NCBI RefSeq assembly: GCF_000812565.1
Contig: NZ_JTAM01000042.1
Location: 1-64,000, forward strand
Length of the DNA stretch: 64,000 nt
Reading direction: 5' to 3'
DNA from: Flammeovirga sp. OC4
Lineage (GTDB): Bacteria > Bacteroidota > Bacteroidia > Cytophagales > Flammeovirgaceae
This document shows, piece after piece, positions 51,571 through 60,263 of the stretch. A program made the position numbers and the translations under genes. Within the stretch, counting starts at the first letter, position 1; the number at the start of each line of letters is the position of its first letter. Under the pieces are notes generated by a model. The model searched no databases. It was not told the origin of the DNA and saw only the letters and a program-made list of their open reading frames with translations.

Positions 51571-51938
51571 AAGCACACTGTAAACTAAGTTTTCGTTATT
51601 TATAGTATTTAGAAATCAGGAGATTTCTGATAATCTGAAGGACACGAATGACGCTAACGCTTAACATTCGCGCCATTGAGCTTTCTACCATTTTAGTTTG
51701 ACTGTACTCTCCCTGGCGTTGAAGGGAAAAGCGTTAAGAATTTTCCTTCAAGGCCGAGGAAGTTACTACTAAATGATTGTTTGATTACAGATCAAAAGAA
51801 AAGTGTTTTATACTAATCTTCTAGAGTGCAGTGCCGTAGGAACGTTTTACTAAAACGTCCTCACGAACCATAATGTATAACCATTTACTACTCGTAAAGG
51901 AGTTTATTATTATCGAGAACTTAGTTTACAATTTGCTT
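51571..51938. mobile_element. MITE-like element, copy A (most complete)
   Basis: About 368 bases are bounded by 25-bp imperfect inverted ends with core TTGTAAACTAAGTTCTCG/TGTAAACTAAGTTTTCG. The left half has a palindromic AAATCAGGAGATTTCTGAT and then GGACACGAATGACGCT. A GGCCTTGAAGG-like/CCTTCAAGGCC inverted pair lies in the middle. The right half begins CAAGGCCGAGGAAGTTACTA and contains TGCAG...GTAGGAACG. No open frame of note. Copies B and C match its two halves, which makes A the reference copy. Confidence 0.8.
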
Positions 51939-51973
51939 AATAGAATGAATATTCATTTTCCTTTTGATATGAA

Positions 51974-52013
51974 AAAGCCCCATTATCATTTTATAAAATG
52001 ATAATGGGGCTTT
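51974..52013 (-). terminator. Terminator of lpxA
   Basis: A long near-perfect stem with arms AAAGCCCCATTATCATTTT and its complement around a tiny loop lies 22 bases past the lpxA stop; A/T flanks are on both sides. Confidence 0.9.
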
Positions 52014-52034
52014 AAATATAATGTCAAGCCTAGC

Positions 52035-52829
52035 TTAATATCCTTTGATAATTCCTCTTTCTGATTTCTTCAGGAATTCTAAAATGATGTCACGCTCTTC
52101 AGATTGCTCAATTTCTTCTTCGATTTGGCGAATTGCCTCAGCCATTGTAAAACCTCTAGTATAGATCATTCTATACATTTCGTGTACCTCTTGTAAGGTA
52201 TCCCCTTCAAACCCTCTTCTTCTAAGTCCTACAGAGTTAATACCACAATAGCTTAGTGGTTCTCTTGCCGCCTTTACAAATGGAGGAACATCTTTTCTTA
52301 CTAAAGATCCACCACCGATAAATGCATGTTGACCGATTTTCACAAACTGGTGAACGGCTGCTGTTCCTGCAATAATCACATGATCATCGATCTCAACATG
52401 CCCTGCAATTTGTGTTGCATTCGATAAAATACAGTGATCACCCATAATTACGTCATGAGCAATATGCACGTAAGCCATCAACATACAGTTGCTGCCTACC
52501 ACTGTTTTCATCTTATCTGTCGTTCCTCTACTTACTGTCACACACTCTCTCAAGGTAGTGTTATCACCGATATAAGTTAGTGTTTTTTCGCCTTTGAACT
52601 TTAAATCTTGAGGTATACCTGAAATTACTGCACCAGGAAAAACTTTTACGTTTTTACCTAGTCTTGCGCCATCCATGATTACAGCATTTGGTCCAATCCA
52701 AGTCCCCTCTCCGATTTCTACATCTCCTTGAATTGTAGCAAAAGGTTCCACCACAACATTGTCTGCTATTTTAGCATCCGGGTGGATATTTGTCATTGGA
52801 TATTTCTCAGTATAAGGATTTTTAGTCAT
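52035..52829 (-). CDS. lpxA: UDP-N-acetylglucosamine acyltransferase LpxA
   Basis: LpxA adds a 3-hydroxyacyl chain to UDP-GlcNAc, the first step of lipid A synthesis. The 264 residues are a left-handed beta helix of hexapeptide repeats (HPDAKIADNVVVEPFATIQGDVEIGEG...). The catalytic His lies in AYVHIAHD (His125 in this reading). The C-terminal helical part carries YCGINSVGLRRRGF. The start could be Met1 or Met12 (MTNIHPDAK); Met1 is given. A separate promoter precedes it (52928-52935), after the lpxC terminator. Together with lpxC-fabZ and lpxD it forms the Raetz-pathway cluster. Confidence 0.96.
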   Translation of the reverse strand: MTKNPYTEKYPMTNIHPDAKIADNVVVEPFATIQGDVEIGEGTWIGPNAVIMDGARLGKNVKVFPGAVISGIPQDLKFKGEKTLTYIGDNTTLRECVTVSRGTTDKMKTVVGSNCMLMAYVHIAHDVIMGDHCILSNATQIAGHVEIDDHVIIAGTAAVHQFVKIGQHAFIGGGSLVRKDVPPFVKAAREPLSYCGINSVGLRRRGFEGDTLQEVHEMYRMIYTRGFTMAEAIRQIEEEIEQSEERDIILEFLKKSERGIIKGY

Positions 52830-52927
52830 CTTCTATTTGTGGTGATAATATCAGCCTATTCTTACGAATATTACCTCGATTTTTTAACATTACGACCTTT
52901 GACAAGAAATTTTTTTGTCATAGGGTG

Positions 52928-52935
52928 CAAATATA
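52928..52935 (-). promoter_or_regulatory. Probable -7 promoter element of lpxA
   Basis: On the minus strand TATATTTG, matching TAnnTTTG, about 100 bases before the lpxA ATG and just after the lpxC terminator. No -33 TTG at the normal distance was found. Confidence 0.4.
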
Positions 52936-52947
52936 TCGAATAAAAAT

Positions 52948-52979
52948 ATGAGTTGAAAGTAAGTGTACTCTCAACTCAT
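52948..52979 (-). terminator. Terminator of lpxC-fabZ
   Basis: Stem ATGAGTTGA/TCAACTCAT with further inner pairing, followed on the minus strand by ATTTTTATT; 12 bases past the lpxC-fabZ stop. Confidence 0.8.
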
Positions 52980-52990
52980 TTTCTCAATAT

Positions 52991-54391
52991 TTATGCATTA
53001 TCTTTTTTAACCAAACTAGCGGTCATAATTGCTTCAGTCACTAACTTATCACCAACATAAGCTTGACCTTTCATCTTAGCAATTCCTCTACGGATTGGCA
53101 TCAAAAGTTCACATTTGATCACTAATGTATCACCTGGCATCACCATCTTACGGAACTTACACTCTTCTACACCAACAAAATAAGTCCAGTAATTAGCAGG
53201 ATTATCTACTGTGTTAAGCACTAAGATACCTCCTGTTTGTCCCATTGCTTCGATTTGTAATACACCTGGCATTACAGGGTTGCTTGGGAAGTGCCCTTGG
53301 AAGAATGGCTCATTGATTGTAACATTCTTAACTCCAATTACATAGTTATCAGTAATCTCAGTAATTCTGTCTACCAATCTAAATGGATAACGGTGAGGTA
53401 ACATTTCCTCAATGTGATTTACATCATAAACCGGAGGTACTGATGGATCGTAAGAAGGAACGTTTTTACGTGCTGACTTCAACATTAAGCTCTTTAACTT
53501 ACGAGCAAATGCTACGTTGGCTGCATGACCAGGACGAGCTGCTAAGATCTGCCCTTTGATTGGTCTACCTACTAATGCTAAGTCACCAACCATGTCTAAT
53601 AATTTGTGACGTGCAGGTTCGTTAGGGTGACGTAATTGAACATTGTTTAAGATACCCTCTTCAGCTACTTCAACTGATGGTAACTCAAATAACTCTGCTA
53701 ATTCGTCTAATGTCTCTGGAGAAACCACTTGATCCACTACTACAATAGCGTTGTTGAAGTTACCTCCCTTAATAAGATTTGCTTTACGTAATGCTTCAAC
53801 TTCGTGTAAGAAACAGAATGTTCTTGATGAAGCAATTTCTGCAGCAAAATCCTCAATATTATTTAAAGCAGCATGCTGACTACCTAAAACTGGTGAGTTA
53901 TAGTCTACCATTACAGTAAGTCTATAATCATTTAAAGGTAAGGCCGCAATTTCTACTTTACGATCATCTTCTTTGTAGAATACTCCTTCAGGTACTTCAA
54001 AGAAGTTTCTTAGCATAGATTGTTCCTCTACACCAACTTCCATTAAAGCCTCTACAAACTTGATAGAACTACCTTCCATAATTGGAGGTTCTGGACCATC
54101 AATTTCGATTAAAACGTTGTCAATTTGAAGACCAACCAATGCAGCTAATACGTGTTCAACAGTATTTACTCTTGCACCATCTTGTTCGATCGTTGTGCCT
54201 CTTGACACGTCTACAACGTTGTCAACGTCACAATCAACGATAGGTTTTCCTTCAATATCTACTCTTTGGAACTTAAATCCATGGTTCTCAGGAGCTGGAT
54301 TGAAAACCATCTTACTGATTGCTCCTGTGTGAATACCAACGCCTTCTACAGTCACTGGCGCTTTTATAGTATGCTGTTTTGTATACATCAT
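52991..54391 (-). CDS. lpxC: Bifunctional LpxC-FabZ: UDP-3-O-acyl-GlcNAc deacetylase and hydroxyacyl-ACP dehydratase
   Basis: The fusion is typical of Bacteroidota. Residues 1-310 are LpxC, the committed step of lipid A synthesis: zinc and active-site motifs TVEHVLAALVGLQIDNVLIEIDG and RHKLLDMVGDLALVG. Residues from about 328 are FabZ: LPHRYPFRLVDRI, with GHFPSNPVMPGVLQIEAMGQ holding the dehydratase active site. At 466 residues the protein is of normal size for this fusion. It sits 78 bases after lpxD and ends with its own terminator, so lpxD and lpxC-fabZ form one unit while lpxA has a separate promoter. Confidence 0.97.
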   Translation of the reverse strand: MMYTKQHTIKAPVTVEGVGIHTGAISKMVFNPAPENHGFKFQRVDIEGKPIVDCDVDNVVDVSRGTTIEQDGARVNTVEHVLAALVGLQIDNVLIEIDGPEPPIMEGSSIKFVEALMEVGVEEQSMLRNFFEVPEGVFYKEDDRKVEIAALPLNDYRLTVMVDYNSPVLGSQHAALNNIEDFAAEIASSRTFCFLHEVEALRKANLIKGGNFNNAIVVVDQVVSPETLDELAELFELPSVEVAEEGILNNVQLRHPNEPARHKLLDMVGDLALVGRPIKGQILAARPGHAANVAFARKLKSLMLKSARKNVPSYDPSVPPVYDVNHIEEMLPHRYPFRLVDRITEITDNYVIGVKNVTINEPFFQGHFPSNPVMPGVLQIEAMGQTGGILVLNTVDNPANYWTYFVGVEECKFRKMVMPGDTLVIKCELLMPIRRGIAKMKGQAYVGDKLVTEAIMTASLVKKDNA

Positions 54392-54469
54392 AAAATAGAA
54401 TTGGCAAATTGAAATTGCCTAACTACTTGGTTAATTTCTAATATATTAGCGGTCGAGTATAAAACTCGA

Positions 54470-55513
54470 CTACAAACTTAATACTTTTTTCTCAAGATCT
54501 CTCACAATTCTTTGTAACTCAGGTAGCTTCCTGTATACAGCGAATGCTTTTAAGTGATCCATTTGAGAGATGGCAGGCGATCCCATGATTCTTGTACCTG
54601 ATTCTTTTACAGTTTGTGCAATTCCTGACTGGGCAGCAACCATCGTTCTGTCAGCCAACTGAATATGACCTGAAACGCCTACTTGGCCACCAATCATACA
54701 ATTTGCACCGATTTCACTTGAACCAGAAACACCCGTTTGTGAAGCGATCACAGTATTTTCACCAATGACAACATTGTGTGCAACTTGAATAAGGTTATCT
54801 AATTTCACGCCGCTTTTTAATACCGTTGATCCCATTGTTGCTCTATCCACTACAGTGTTAGCACCAATGTCTATGTTGTTCTCCAAGATCACATTTCCAA
54901 TTTGAGGAATGGATTTATAAGTTCCATCTTTCTGAGGAGCGAATCCAAAACCATCTGAACCGATAACGGCACCAGCTTGGAGGGTACAGTTATTTCCTAA
55001 CTTTGATCCATGACAGATTTTTACTCCGGCATAAATCACACAATTATCACCTATTTCAACCCCTTCTCCAATAAATACTTGAGGATGAATTTTTGCATTT
55101 TTACCAATTTTTGCACCCTTAGAAATATAAGTAAATGCACCAACATAAGCTGTTGCCTTATCCATTTCTACAGACTCATCAATAAAAGCAGGTTGTTCAA
55201 TTCCTACTTTCGCTAAGCTTAGCATTCTTTGGTATTCAGTAAGAAGATCGGTAAAACCAGAATAAGCGTCCTCTACTACAATCATAGCACACGGCACTTC
55301 CTGTTTTGGTTCGAAGCCTTTACTGACGATTACAGCACTAACTTTAGTTGAATAGAGATATTCTTCATATTTCATATTTGCAAGAAATGAGATTGCATTG
55401 GCATCTCCTTCTTGAATTTTAGCGATTGCTGATATTTTTGCATTTGGGTCACCCCCTACGACTTCACCTTGTAGTAATGCCGCAATTTGTTGAACTGTAA
55501 TCTCTAACTTCAT
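54470..55513 (-). CDS. lpxD: UDP-3-O-(3-hydroxyacyl)glucosamine N-acyltransferase LpxD
   Basis: LpxD adds the second acyl chain to the lipid A precursor. The 347 residues begin with the LpxD N-terminal domain (QQIAALLQGEVVGGDPNAKISAIAKIQEGD). They continue as a hexapeptide beta helix with the catalytic His in IQVAHNVVIGENTVIASQTGVSG. A C-terminal helix (MDHLKAFAVYRKLPELQRIVRDLEKKV) completes the fold. It is the second gene of the HD/lpxD/lpxC-fabZ unit, with 79 bases from the upstream HD gene. Confidence 0.96.
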   Translation of the reverse strand: MKLEITVQQIAALLQGEVVGGDPNAKISAIAKIQEGDANAISFLANMKYEEYLYSTKVSAVIVSKGFEPKQEVPCAMIVVEDAYSGFTDLLTEYQRMLSLAKVGIEQPAFIDESVEMDKATAYVGAFTYISKGAKIGKNAKIHPQVFIGEGVEIGDNCVIYAGVKICHGSKLGNNCTLQAGAVIGSDGFGFAPQKDGTYKSIPQIGNVILENNIDIGANTVVDRATMGSTVLKSGVKLDNLIQVAHNVVIGENTVIASQTGVSGSSEIGANCMIGGQVGVSGHIQLADRTMVAAQSGIAQTVKESGTRIMGSPAISQMDHLKAFAVYRKLPELQRIVRDLEKKVLSL

Positions 55514-55592
55514 AGTAAGGTTCCTATGTATCTTTTATAGATAATTTATTCATTTTTTTGAGCCAATAAGGAATATTAGTCAAAAAATCACG

Positions 55593-56810
55593 CTAAGATA
55601 CGATTTTGGGTTGGCATAGATAATACTTTGTAACAATTTTCGTCAATACTTCTATGTTAGGCAGGTCTGAAGCCTCAGAAATATCAATCACATCACCATT
55701 GTTCATCTTTACTTTAATATTCTGTCTACCAGAAGTATACGCCGAATTACTCACTTCACCTATAAACGATAAATAGGTCAAATCTTTCTTCGAAAAACCT
55801 TTTGCTAATAAATCTTTCTCTACTGATTTTAACTTTTTTTGTGATATTTTTTTGGAAGACATTTCTAAATGAAACAGTTTTCGATGAAGTAAACCTTCAA
55901 TCAAATAGTCTAAGACCTTATCTCCAGAGTTTTTCCACTGTTTAATCGCCGACCAAACATTATAATCATCTAATTGTAAAAAGTGCTCAAGTAATTGATC
56001 ATTACGCATGAAATCCTCCTTAGTGAAATCATTGGTCATAAAAAAGTTTAGATCAGGATCACACAACATGTTCTTCCCTTCCTTCATCAATTCTCTAGCT
56101 CGTTTTATAATACTCTGAAGCATAATTTCAGCTGCTAATCCTGTTTTGTGAAGATATACCTGCCAATACATCATTCTTCTGGCGTTCAGAAAACGATCAA
56201 TACTGTAGATTCCTTTTTCAAGAACTACAATCTCATCATTATGTACATCCAGCATTCTAATGATACGGTCCGCACCTACGCTCCCTTCAACAACTCCTGA
56301 GAAGTAACAATCTCTTTGTAAATAATCCAGTCGGTCCATATCCAATTGACTAGAAACCAAACGGTGAAAGAAGTTTCTCTTGTATGTTCCTTCAAATATT
56401 GAAATCGCAAGATTCAATGCACCATCAAACTCTGCATTCAATTTATGCATTAGAAGAGAAGTCAATTCTTCATGATGAACATTGATAAGTATATATTCTA
56501 ATGAATGAGAAAAAGGGCCGTGTCCCAAATCATGAAGGAGGATTGCAATCATTGCAGCTTCTTTTTCTTTTTTAGTAATTTTTGTCCCCTTCCTTTTTAG
56601 AGATTCTAAAGCCAGCTTCATCAAGTGCATGGCACCTAATGCATGACTGAAACGAGTGTGCTGAGCTCCAGGGTATACAAAACTAGACATTCCCATCTGT
56701 TTGATCCTTGTTAATCTTAAGAATATAGGGTGATTCACCAACTCTAAAATCAGCTCTGAATCAATAGTCACAAACCCATAAATAGGATCGTTTATCATCT
56801 TGTATACCAT
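55593..56810 (-). CDS. HD-domain phosphohydrolase (dNTPase/SAMHD1-like)
   Basis: The open frame extends to 56936, but its first 42 residues are non-conserved and overlap a terminator. The Met at 56810 (MVYKMINDPIYGFVTI) is the usual start (405 aa). The HD signature is clear: RLTRIKQMGMSSFVYPGAQHTRFSHALG, then LLHDLGHGPFSHSLE, holding the metal-binding His and Asp residues. The remainder matches the deoxyguanosine triphosphate triphosphohydrolase-like group. Its place before lpxD is conserved in Bacteroidota, although its link to lipid A is not understood. A dNTPase role is an inference. Confidence 0.88.
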   Translation of the reverse strand: MVYKMINDPIYGFVTIDSELILELVNHPIFLRLTRIKQMGMSSFVYPGAQHTRFSHALGAMHLMKLALESLKRKGTKITKKEKEAAMIAILLHDLGHGPFSHSLEYILINVHHEELTSLLMHKLNAEFDGALNLAISIFEGTYKRNFFHRLVSSQLDMDRLDYLQRDCYFSGVVEGSVGADRIIRMLDVHNDEIVVLEKGIYSIDRFLNARRMMYWQVYLHKTGLAAEIMLQSIIKRARELMKEGKNMLCDPDLNFFMTNDFTKEDFMRNDQLLEHFLQLDDYNVWSAIKQWKNSGDKVLDYLIEGLLHRKLFHLEMSSKKISQKKLKSVEKDLLAKGFSKKDLTYLSFIGEVSNSAYTSGRQNIKVKMNNGDVIDISEASDLPNIEVLTKIVTKYYLCQPKIVS

Positions 56811-56923
56811 ATATAAAAAATCTGTTTCTAAGTAACTTAAGTACTTATCAAAAATAAAACAAAGAAAATTGTTATGGTATTTTTTAAGCATTAAGTGCTC
56901 AATATGTATTACTTTAAACCAAA

Positions 56924-56956
56924 AAACAGGTTTCAATTCAAGATCAAAACCTGTTT
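56924..56956 (-). terminator. Terminator of the FadL-like gene
   Basis: Stem AAACAGGTTT/AAACCTGTTT between the FadL-like stop (57010) and the HD gene, supporting the shorter HD start. Confidence 0.75.
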
Positions 56957-57009
56957 ATATATCAAAATATGAAATACGTTTTAAGAATTACATTCTAATT
57001 ATGATGTCT

Positions 57010-58764
57010 TTAGAACCTCTTTCCAACACTCAATTGAAATTCTGTACGGCTGTAATCCATATCAATAATTGGATAAATCAAAATTGTATTTCCATCCCCA
57101 TCAACAAAGTTATCTTCTAACTGATAAGGGCTTTCAGTACTTTTCCATTGACTATAAATTACTGCAAAATCAGCATAGAAATTATTATTTCTATACCCTA
57201 AACCTCCTGAGTAGAAAGACCTGCTTTGATCTACAAAACGATACTCTTCCTTTGTCGGATCTTGGTAGTAAGCATAACCTGCTCTAAGCATAAAGTTTCT
57301 ACTCAAGCGATACTCACCACCTACTCTAAGATTAATTGTATTTCTATATTCTTCACCCAAGATATAATTATCCCCAGCGAAATTTTCTTCTATACGTTCT
57401 TCATTGATGGTATTTTCAAAATAATAAGTCGTACCATTGCTTATTTTCATCGCCGAATAGCCTACATATTCTACATCAAGAGTAATGAAACCTTTCTTAC
57501 CAAGGAAACCTGAAATACCACCTGAAGCTTTCCAAGGCGTATTCATATTATAACGTGTTCTGATTTCACTATGATTAGAAACTCTTGTTCCGGAATATCT
57601 TTGAGTATCATTGACAGCATTAGGATTATATAAATCTAAACCGTCAGGGTTGTACACATAAGATTGACCATCTTTAAAATGATTCGCTTGGTATGTTGAA
57701 TCATTCCATGTGTAATCTGCAGTTCTTTGTAATGAAGCACTGTAATAATCATTTAATGCATACCAAGTTGGAGAAGTGAATGTAGCTCCTACTCGAATAG
57801 CATCTATAGGTCTCCAAATTAAACCAGCCTGAAAGTTGATACCCCAACCAGTGGTACTAAATGATTCTCCTAATCCTAAATAAGTCAATTCTGAATCTCT
57901 TAATTCTACGTATTGACTATTTTTAGAATAGCTCACATTCTGAACACCCATCTTCGCCCCTAAATAGAGTTTATCATCAAAGTTTCCACCGTAGGCAAAG
58001 GCAGCTTCGTATTGACCACCTCTTGTTTCAATCATTTGTGATCTTTGAGTTATCCTTGATGTCGTAAAACCATCTGCATCACGCCCTATGTTATAATAAT
58101 AAGCATTTGGATCTTGATAGCTAGGATCGTTGGCATCAGTGTAAAATATCGGTTTGATTAAATCTAATTCGTAAGCCATTCCTCCAAATGAAGAAGCCCC
58201 AAAACGCTTTTCTACATCCATAAACGCTTGAGATGATCCATAGGCTGACTCCTCAAACGAATTTAATATTGAAGTTGGGTTACCACTTCTATCCGTATAA
58301 GAAACATCAGAATTAAAGTCTGCAATACGATTTAGAGTAATTGCAAATGCTCCTCCTCTCCATTTACTTCCGTCTCCATTCGATGATTTTGAACTAGAAA
58401 AAACGGCGCCTAGCTGTGGCAAGAAGAATCGTGTTTGCCCCGCATCTCCTGATATACCTTCTCCTGAAGCAGAAGAATTTGTCAATCCAACTCCAGCCGA
58501 TAAATGATATTCTGATTTACGCATAAACCCCAATCCAGCAGGGTTTAACATTGCATGCGATACGTCACCTCCCAATGAAACTCCCGCTCCACCTAATGCT
58601 CTAATACGGGCTGATCCTGTAGGGTTTTGCTGTGAAAAACGAACAGCATCTCTGTAATACCCTACGGGATAGAAATCCGCTCCGGACTGTGCACTAACAG
58701 AAAATGATAAGAATAAGGATAGTGCGATTAATAAAATAGGTTTGATAAGATCTTTTGTATTCAT
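57010..58764 (-). CDS. FadL/OmpP1-like outer-membrane protein
   Basis: The open frame reaches 58806, but Met at 58764 begins a standard signal peptide (MNTKDLIKPILLIALSLFLSFSVSAQ) and is chosen (584 aa). The N-terminal mature part has RALGGAGVSLGGDVSHAMLNPAGLGFMRKSEYHLSAG, the signature of the OmpP1/FadL/TodX barrel family used for hydrophobic molecules; many strands with aromatic girdles follow. The C-terminus LSVGKRF is slightly off the typical aromatic end. The specific ligand is unknown. PorV of the type IX system belongs to the same superfamily but is shorter. Confidence 0.85.
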   Translation of the reverse strand: MNTKDLIKPILLIALSLFLSFSVSAQSGADFYPVGYYRDAVRFSQQNPTGSARIRALGGAGVSLGGDVSHAMLNPAGLGFMRKSEYHLSAGVGLTNSSASGEGISGDAGQTRFFLPQLGAVFSSSKSSNGDGSKWRGGAFAITLNRIADFNSDVSYTDRSGNPTSILNSFEESAYGSSQAFMDVEKRFGASSFGGMAYELDLIKPIFYTDANDPSYQDPNAYYYNIGRDADGFTTSRITQRSQMIETRGGQYEAAFAYGGNFDDKLYLGAKMGVQNVSYSKNSQYVELRDSELTYLGLGESFSTTGWGINFQAGLIWRPIDAIRVGATFTSPTWYALNDYYSASLQRTADYTWNDSTYQANHFKDGQSYVYNPDGLDLYNPNAVNDTQRYSGTRVSNHSEIRTRYNMNTPWKASGGISGFLGKKGFITLDVEYVGYSAMKISNGTTYYFENTINEERIEENFAGDNYILGEEYRNTINLRVGGEYRLSRNFMLRAGYAYYQDPTKEEYRFVDQSRSFYSGGLGYRNNNFYADFAVIYSQWKSTESPYQLEDNFVDGDGNTILIYPIIDMDYSRTEFQLSVGKRF

Positions 58765-58997
58765 ATTAGTTTGATGTATTCTCAAAAAATTGGGAGTCAA
58801 AAACACATTCTTCTATTTAAGGATAAGAATATATTATTCTAAGTGATATTTAGTAATAGAATCGAGTTAAATACCTATTCAAAGTTAGTTAATAAGTTGA
58901 TTTAGACAATTTGAATAAGTACTTAATGATGAATAATTGACCAAATGAGAATCATCAGCTTAGTAATACTGATGATTCTTAAATTAAAGTTACAAAA

Positions 58998-59024
58998 AAG
59001 GATGTCCCTTTACGAAACATCCTT
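58998..59024 (-). terminator. Terminator of the Gly-rich protein gene
   Basis: Stem AAGGATG/CATCCTT followed by TTTTTTG on the minus strand, 23 bases past the stop. A second palindrome (AGAATCATCAG/CTGATGATTCT) follows at 58948-58979. Confidence 0.7.
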
Positions 59025-59046
59025 CAATATTTTTTATCTGAATAAA

Positions 59047-60057
59047 TTATCTTCTTCTCACTGAGCGACCTGCAGAACCTGTACTTCGTCCTCCCATAGA
59101 TGATGGAGAAGAACTTCTGAATGATGAATTACTGTTCGTTGGTCTTCTAAATGAACTATTGTTGTTAAACGGACTGCTACTTGGTCTTGAAGAACCAAAA
59201 CTAGTATTAGGTCTTGTTTGTGTAGCAGAAGGTCTTCTTGTTGTACCTACCCCATTTGAAGCAATAGATTTTCTATATCTTTCAGGATACTTGATTCTAT
59301 TCGTTGAAGCAACCCCATTTGGTCTAGCCACTGAAGGTCTACGTCTAACATCACTGCCTGGATTAACAGGAACATAAATTGGATATCTTCCATAACCATA
59401 TCCTGGATAGCCATAACCCGGATACATACCTCCATACATTGGATCATACATACCACCATAACCATATCCTGGGTACATGCCGCCCATGCCGTACATTGGG
59501 TGTCCCCATGGGTACATACCTCCCATGCCCATGCCATACATCGGGTACCTCCATCCTGGATACATTCCCATACCCATGCCCATTCCTATACCAAGGCCTA
59601 AGCTAAAAGCGGAGTTGTTTCCAAAACCAATTCCAATACTTGTACCAGTACCAAATGTACCAGCAGACATTCCTAGTGATACTGAAGGGTTAGAGAAGAA
59701 ACCTCCACTCTTCTTACCACCTTGTTGTTGCTCTGCAATACTCATTCCTTGAGTCGCTTCCATGTAGGCATTTCCTGTAGTAGGAATTGATGAAGGAATA
59801 ACACCTTCATCTGTTACATAATAAGGATATCCATATCCTGTGCCTACACCATCCGGGTTTGAAAAACGACTTAGTTGTTCTTGTCTTTCAGGGGTGTTAG
59901 GAAAATCGTGATTTGCAATATCCGAAGGTAACATTGCAGGTTTTGCACTAAGTGCTTCTCTGTCAGCTTTTGTGAAATACATGTCATCGAACTCCTGACC
60001 GAAGGCAGAAGACACTGCAAGTAATGCACTAATAGCCGTATATATCCATTTATTCAT
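59047..60057 (-). CDS. Exported Gly/Met/Tyr-rich low-complexity protein
   Basis: The 336 residues begin with a signal peptide (MNKWIYTAISALLAVSSAFG). The middle is an extended low-complexity tract dominated by Gly, Met, Tyr and Pro (short units such as GMGMGM, MYPGYGYGGMYDPMYGGM). The end is a Ser/Arg/Asn-rich tail (RPSSSPFNNNSSFRRPTNSNSSF) finishing with RSVRRR. Such composition is typical of cell-surface, adhesive or phase-separating proteins. No catalytic motif is visible. The gene is divergent from proS. Confidence 0.8.
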   Translation of the reverse strand: MNKWIYTAISALLAVSSAFGQEFDDMYFTKADREALSAKPAMLPSDIANHDFPNTPERQEQLSRFSNPDGVGTGYGYPYYVTDEGVIPSSIPTTGNAYMEATQGMSIAEQQQGGKKSGGFFSNPSVSLGMSAGTFGTGTSIGIGFGNNSAFSLGLGIGMGMGMGMYPGWRYPMYGMGMGGMYPWGHPMYGMGGMYPGYGYGGMYDPMYGGMYPGYGYPGYGYGRYPIYVPVNPGSDVRRRPSVARPNGVASTNRIKYPERYRKSIASNGVGTTRRPSATQTRPNTSFGSSRPSSSPFNNNSSFRRPTNSNSSFRSSSPSSMGGRSTGSAGRSVRRR

Positions 60058-60108
60058 AATAAACGTGGTTACTATTTTATAAAAACATCAATGGGAGCAA
60101 AATTCTAT

Positions 60109-60116
60109 TATATTTG
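60109..60116 (+). promoter_or_regulatory. Probable -7 promoter element of proS
   Basis: TATATTTG, matching TAnnTTTG, about 148 bases before the proS ATG, which would give a leader of roughly 140 bases. No -33 TTG seen at the usual spacing. Confidence 0.4.
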
Positions 60117-60263
60117 TGTTCCGATTGAACTCAAAAAAATAGGTTAGCATTAGCTTATAAACAAATATAAGAATTATAAGCAATATTACACTAATCTTTA
60201 ACAGTTCAAACGACAATTTATATACTTGATTGTAACCACTTTCAGAAAGTTTTATAATAGATC

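Noticed and set aside
39051-51938. Large composite transposon bounded by the repeat copies
   Set aside because: No transposase lies between the copies, the enclosed genes are ordinary metabolism and envelope genes, and copies B, C and A have complete or nearly complete ends of their own.
57010-58764. PorV of the type IX secretion system
   Set aside because: The FadL-like start pattern is shared, but the protein is much longer than PorV and no other type IX genes are nearby.
59159-59752. Several overlapping frames in the Gly-rich gene region
   Set aside because: They come from the repetitive codon pattern of the low-complexity gene on the minus strand, which has a signal peptide and normal start.
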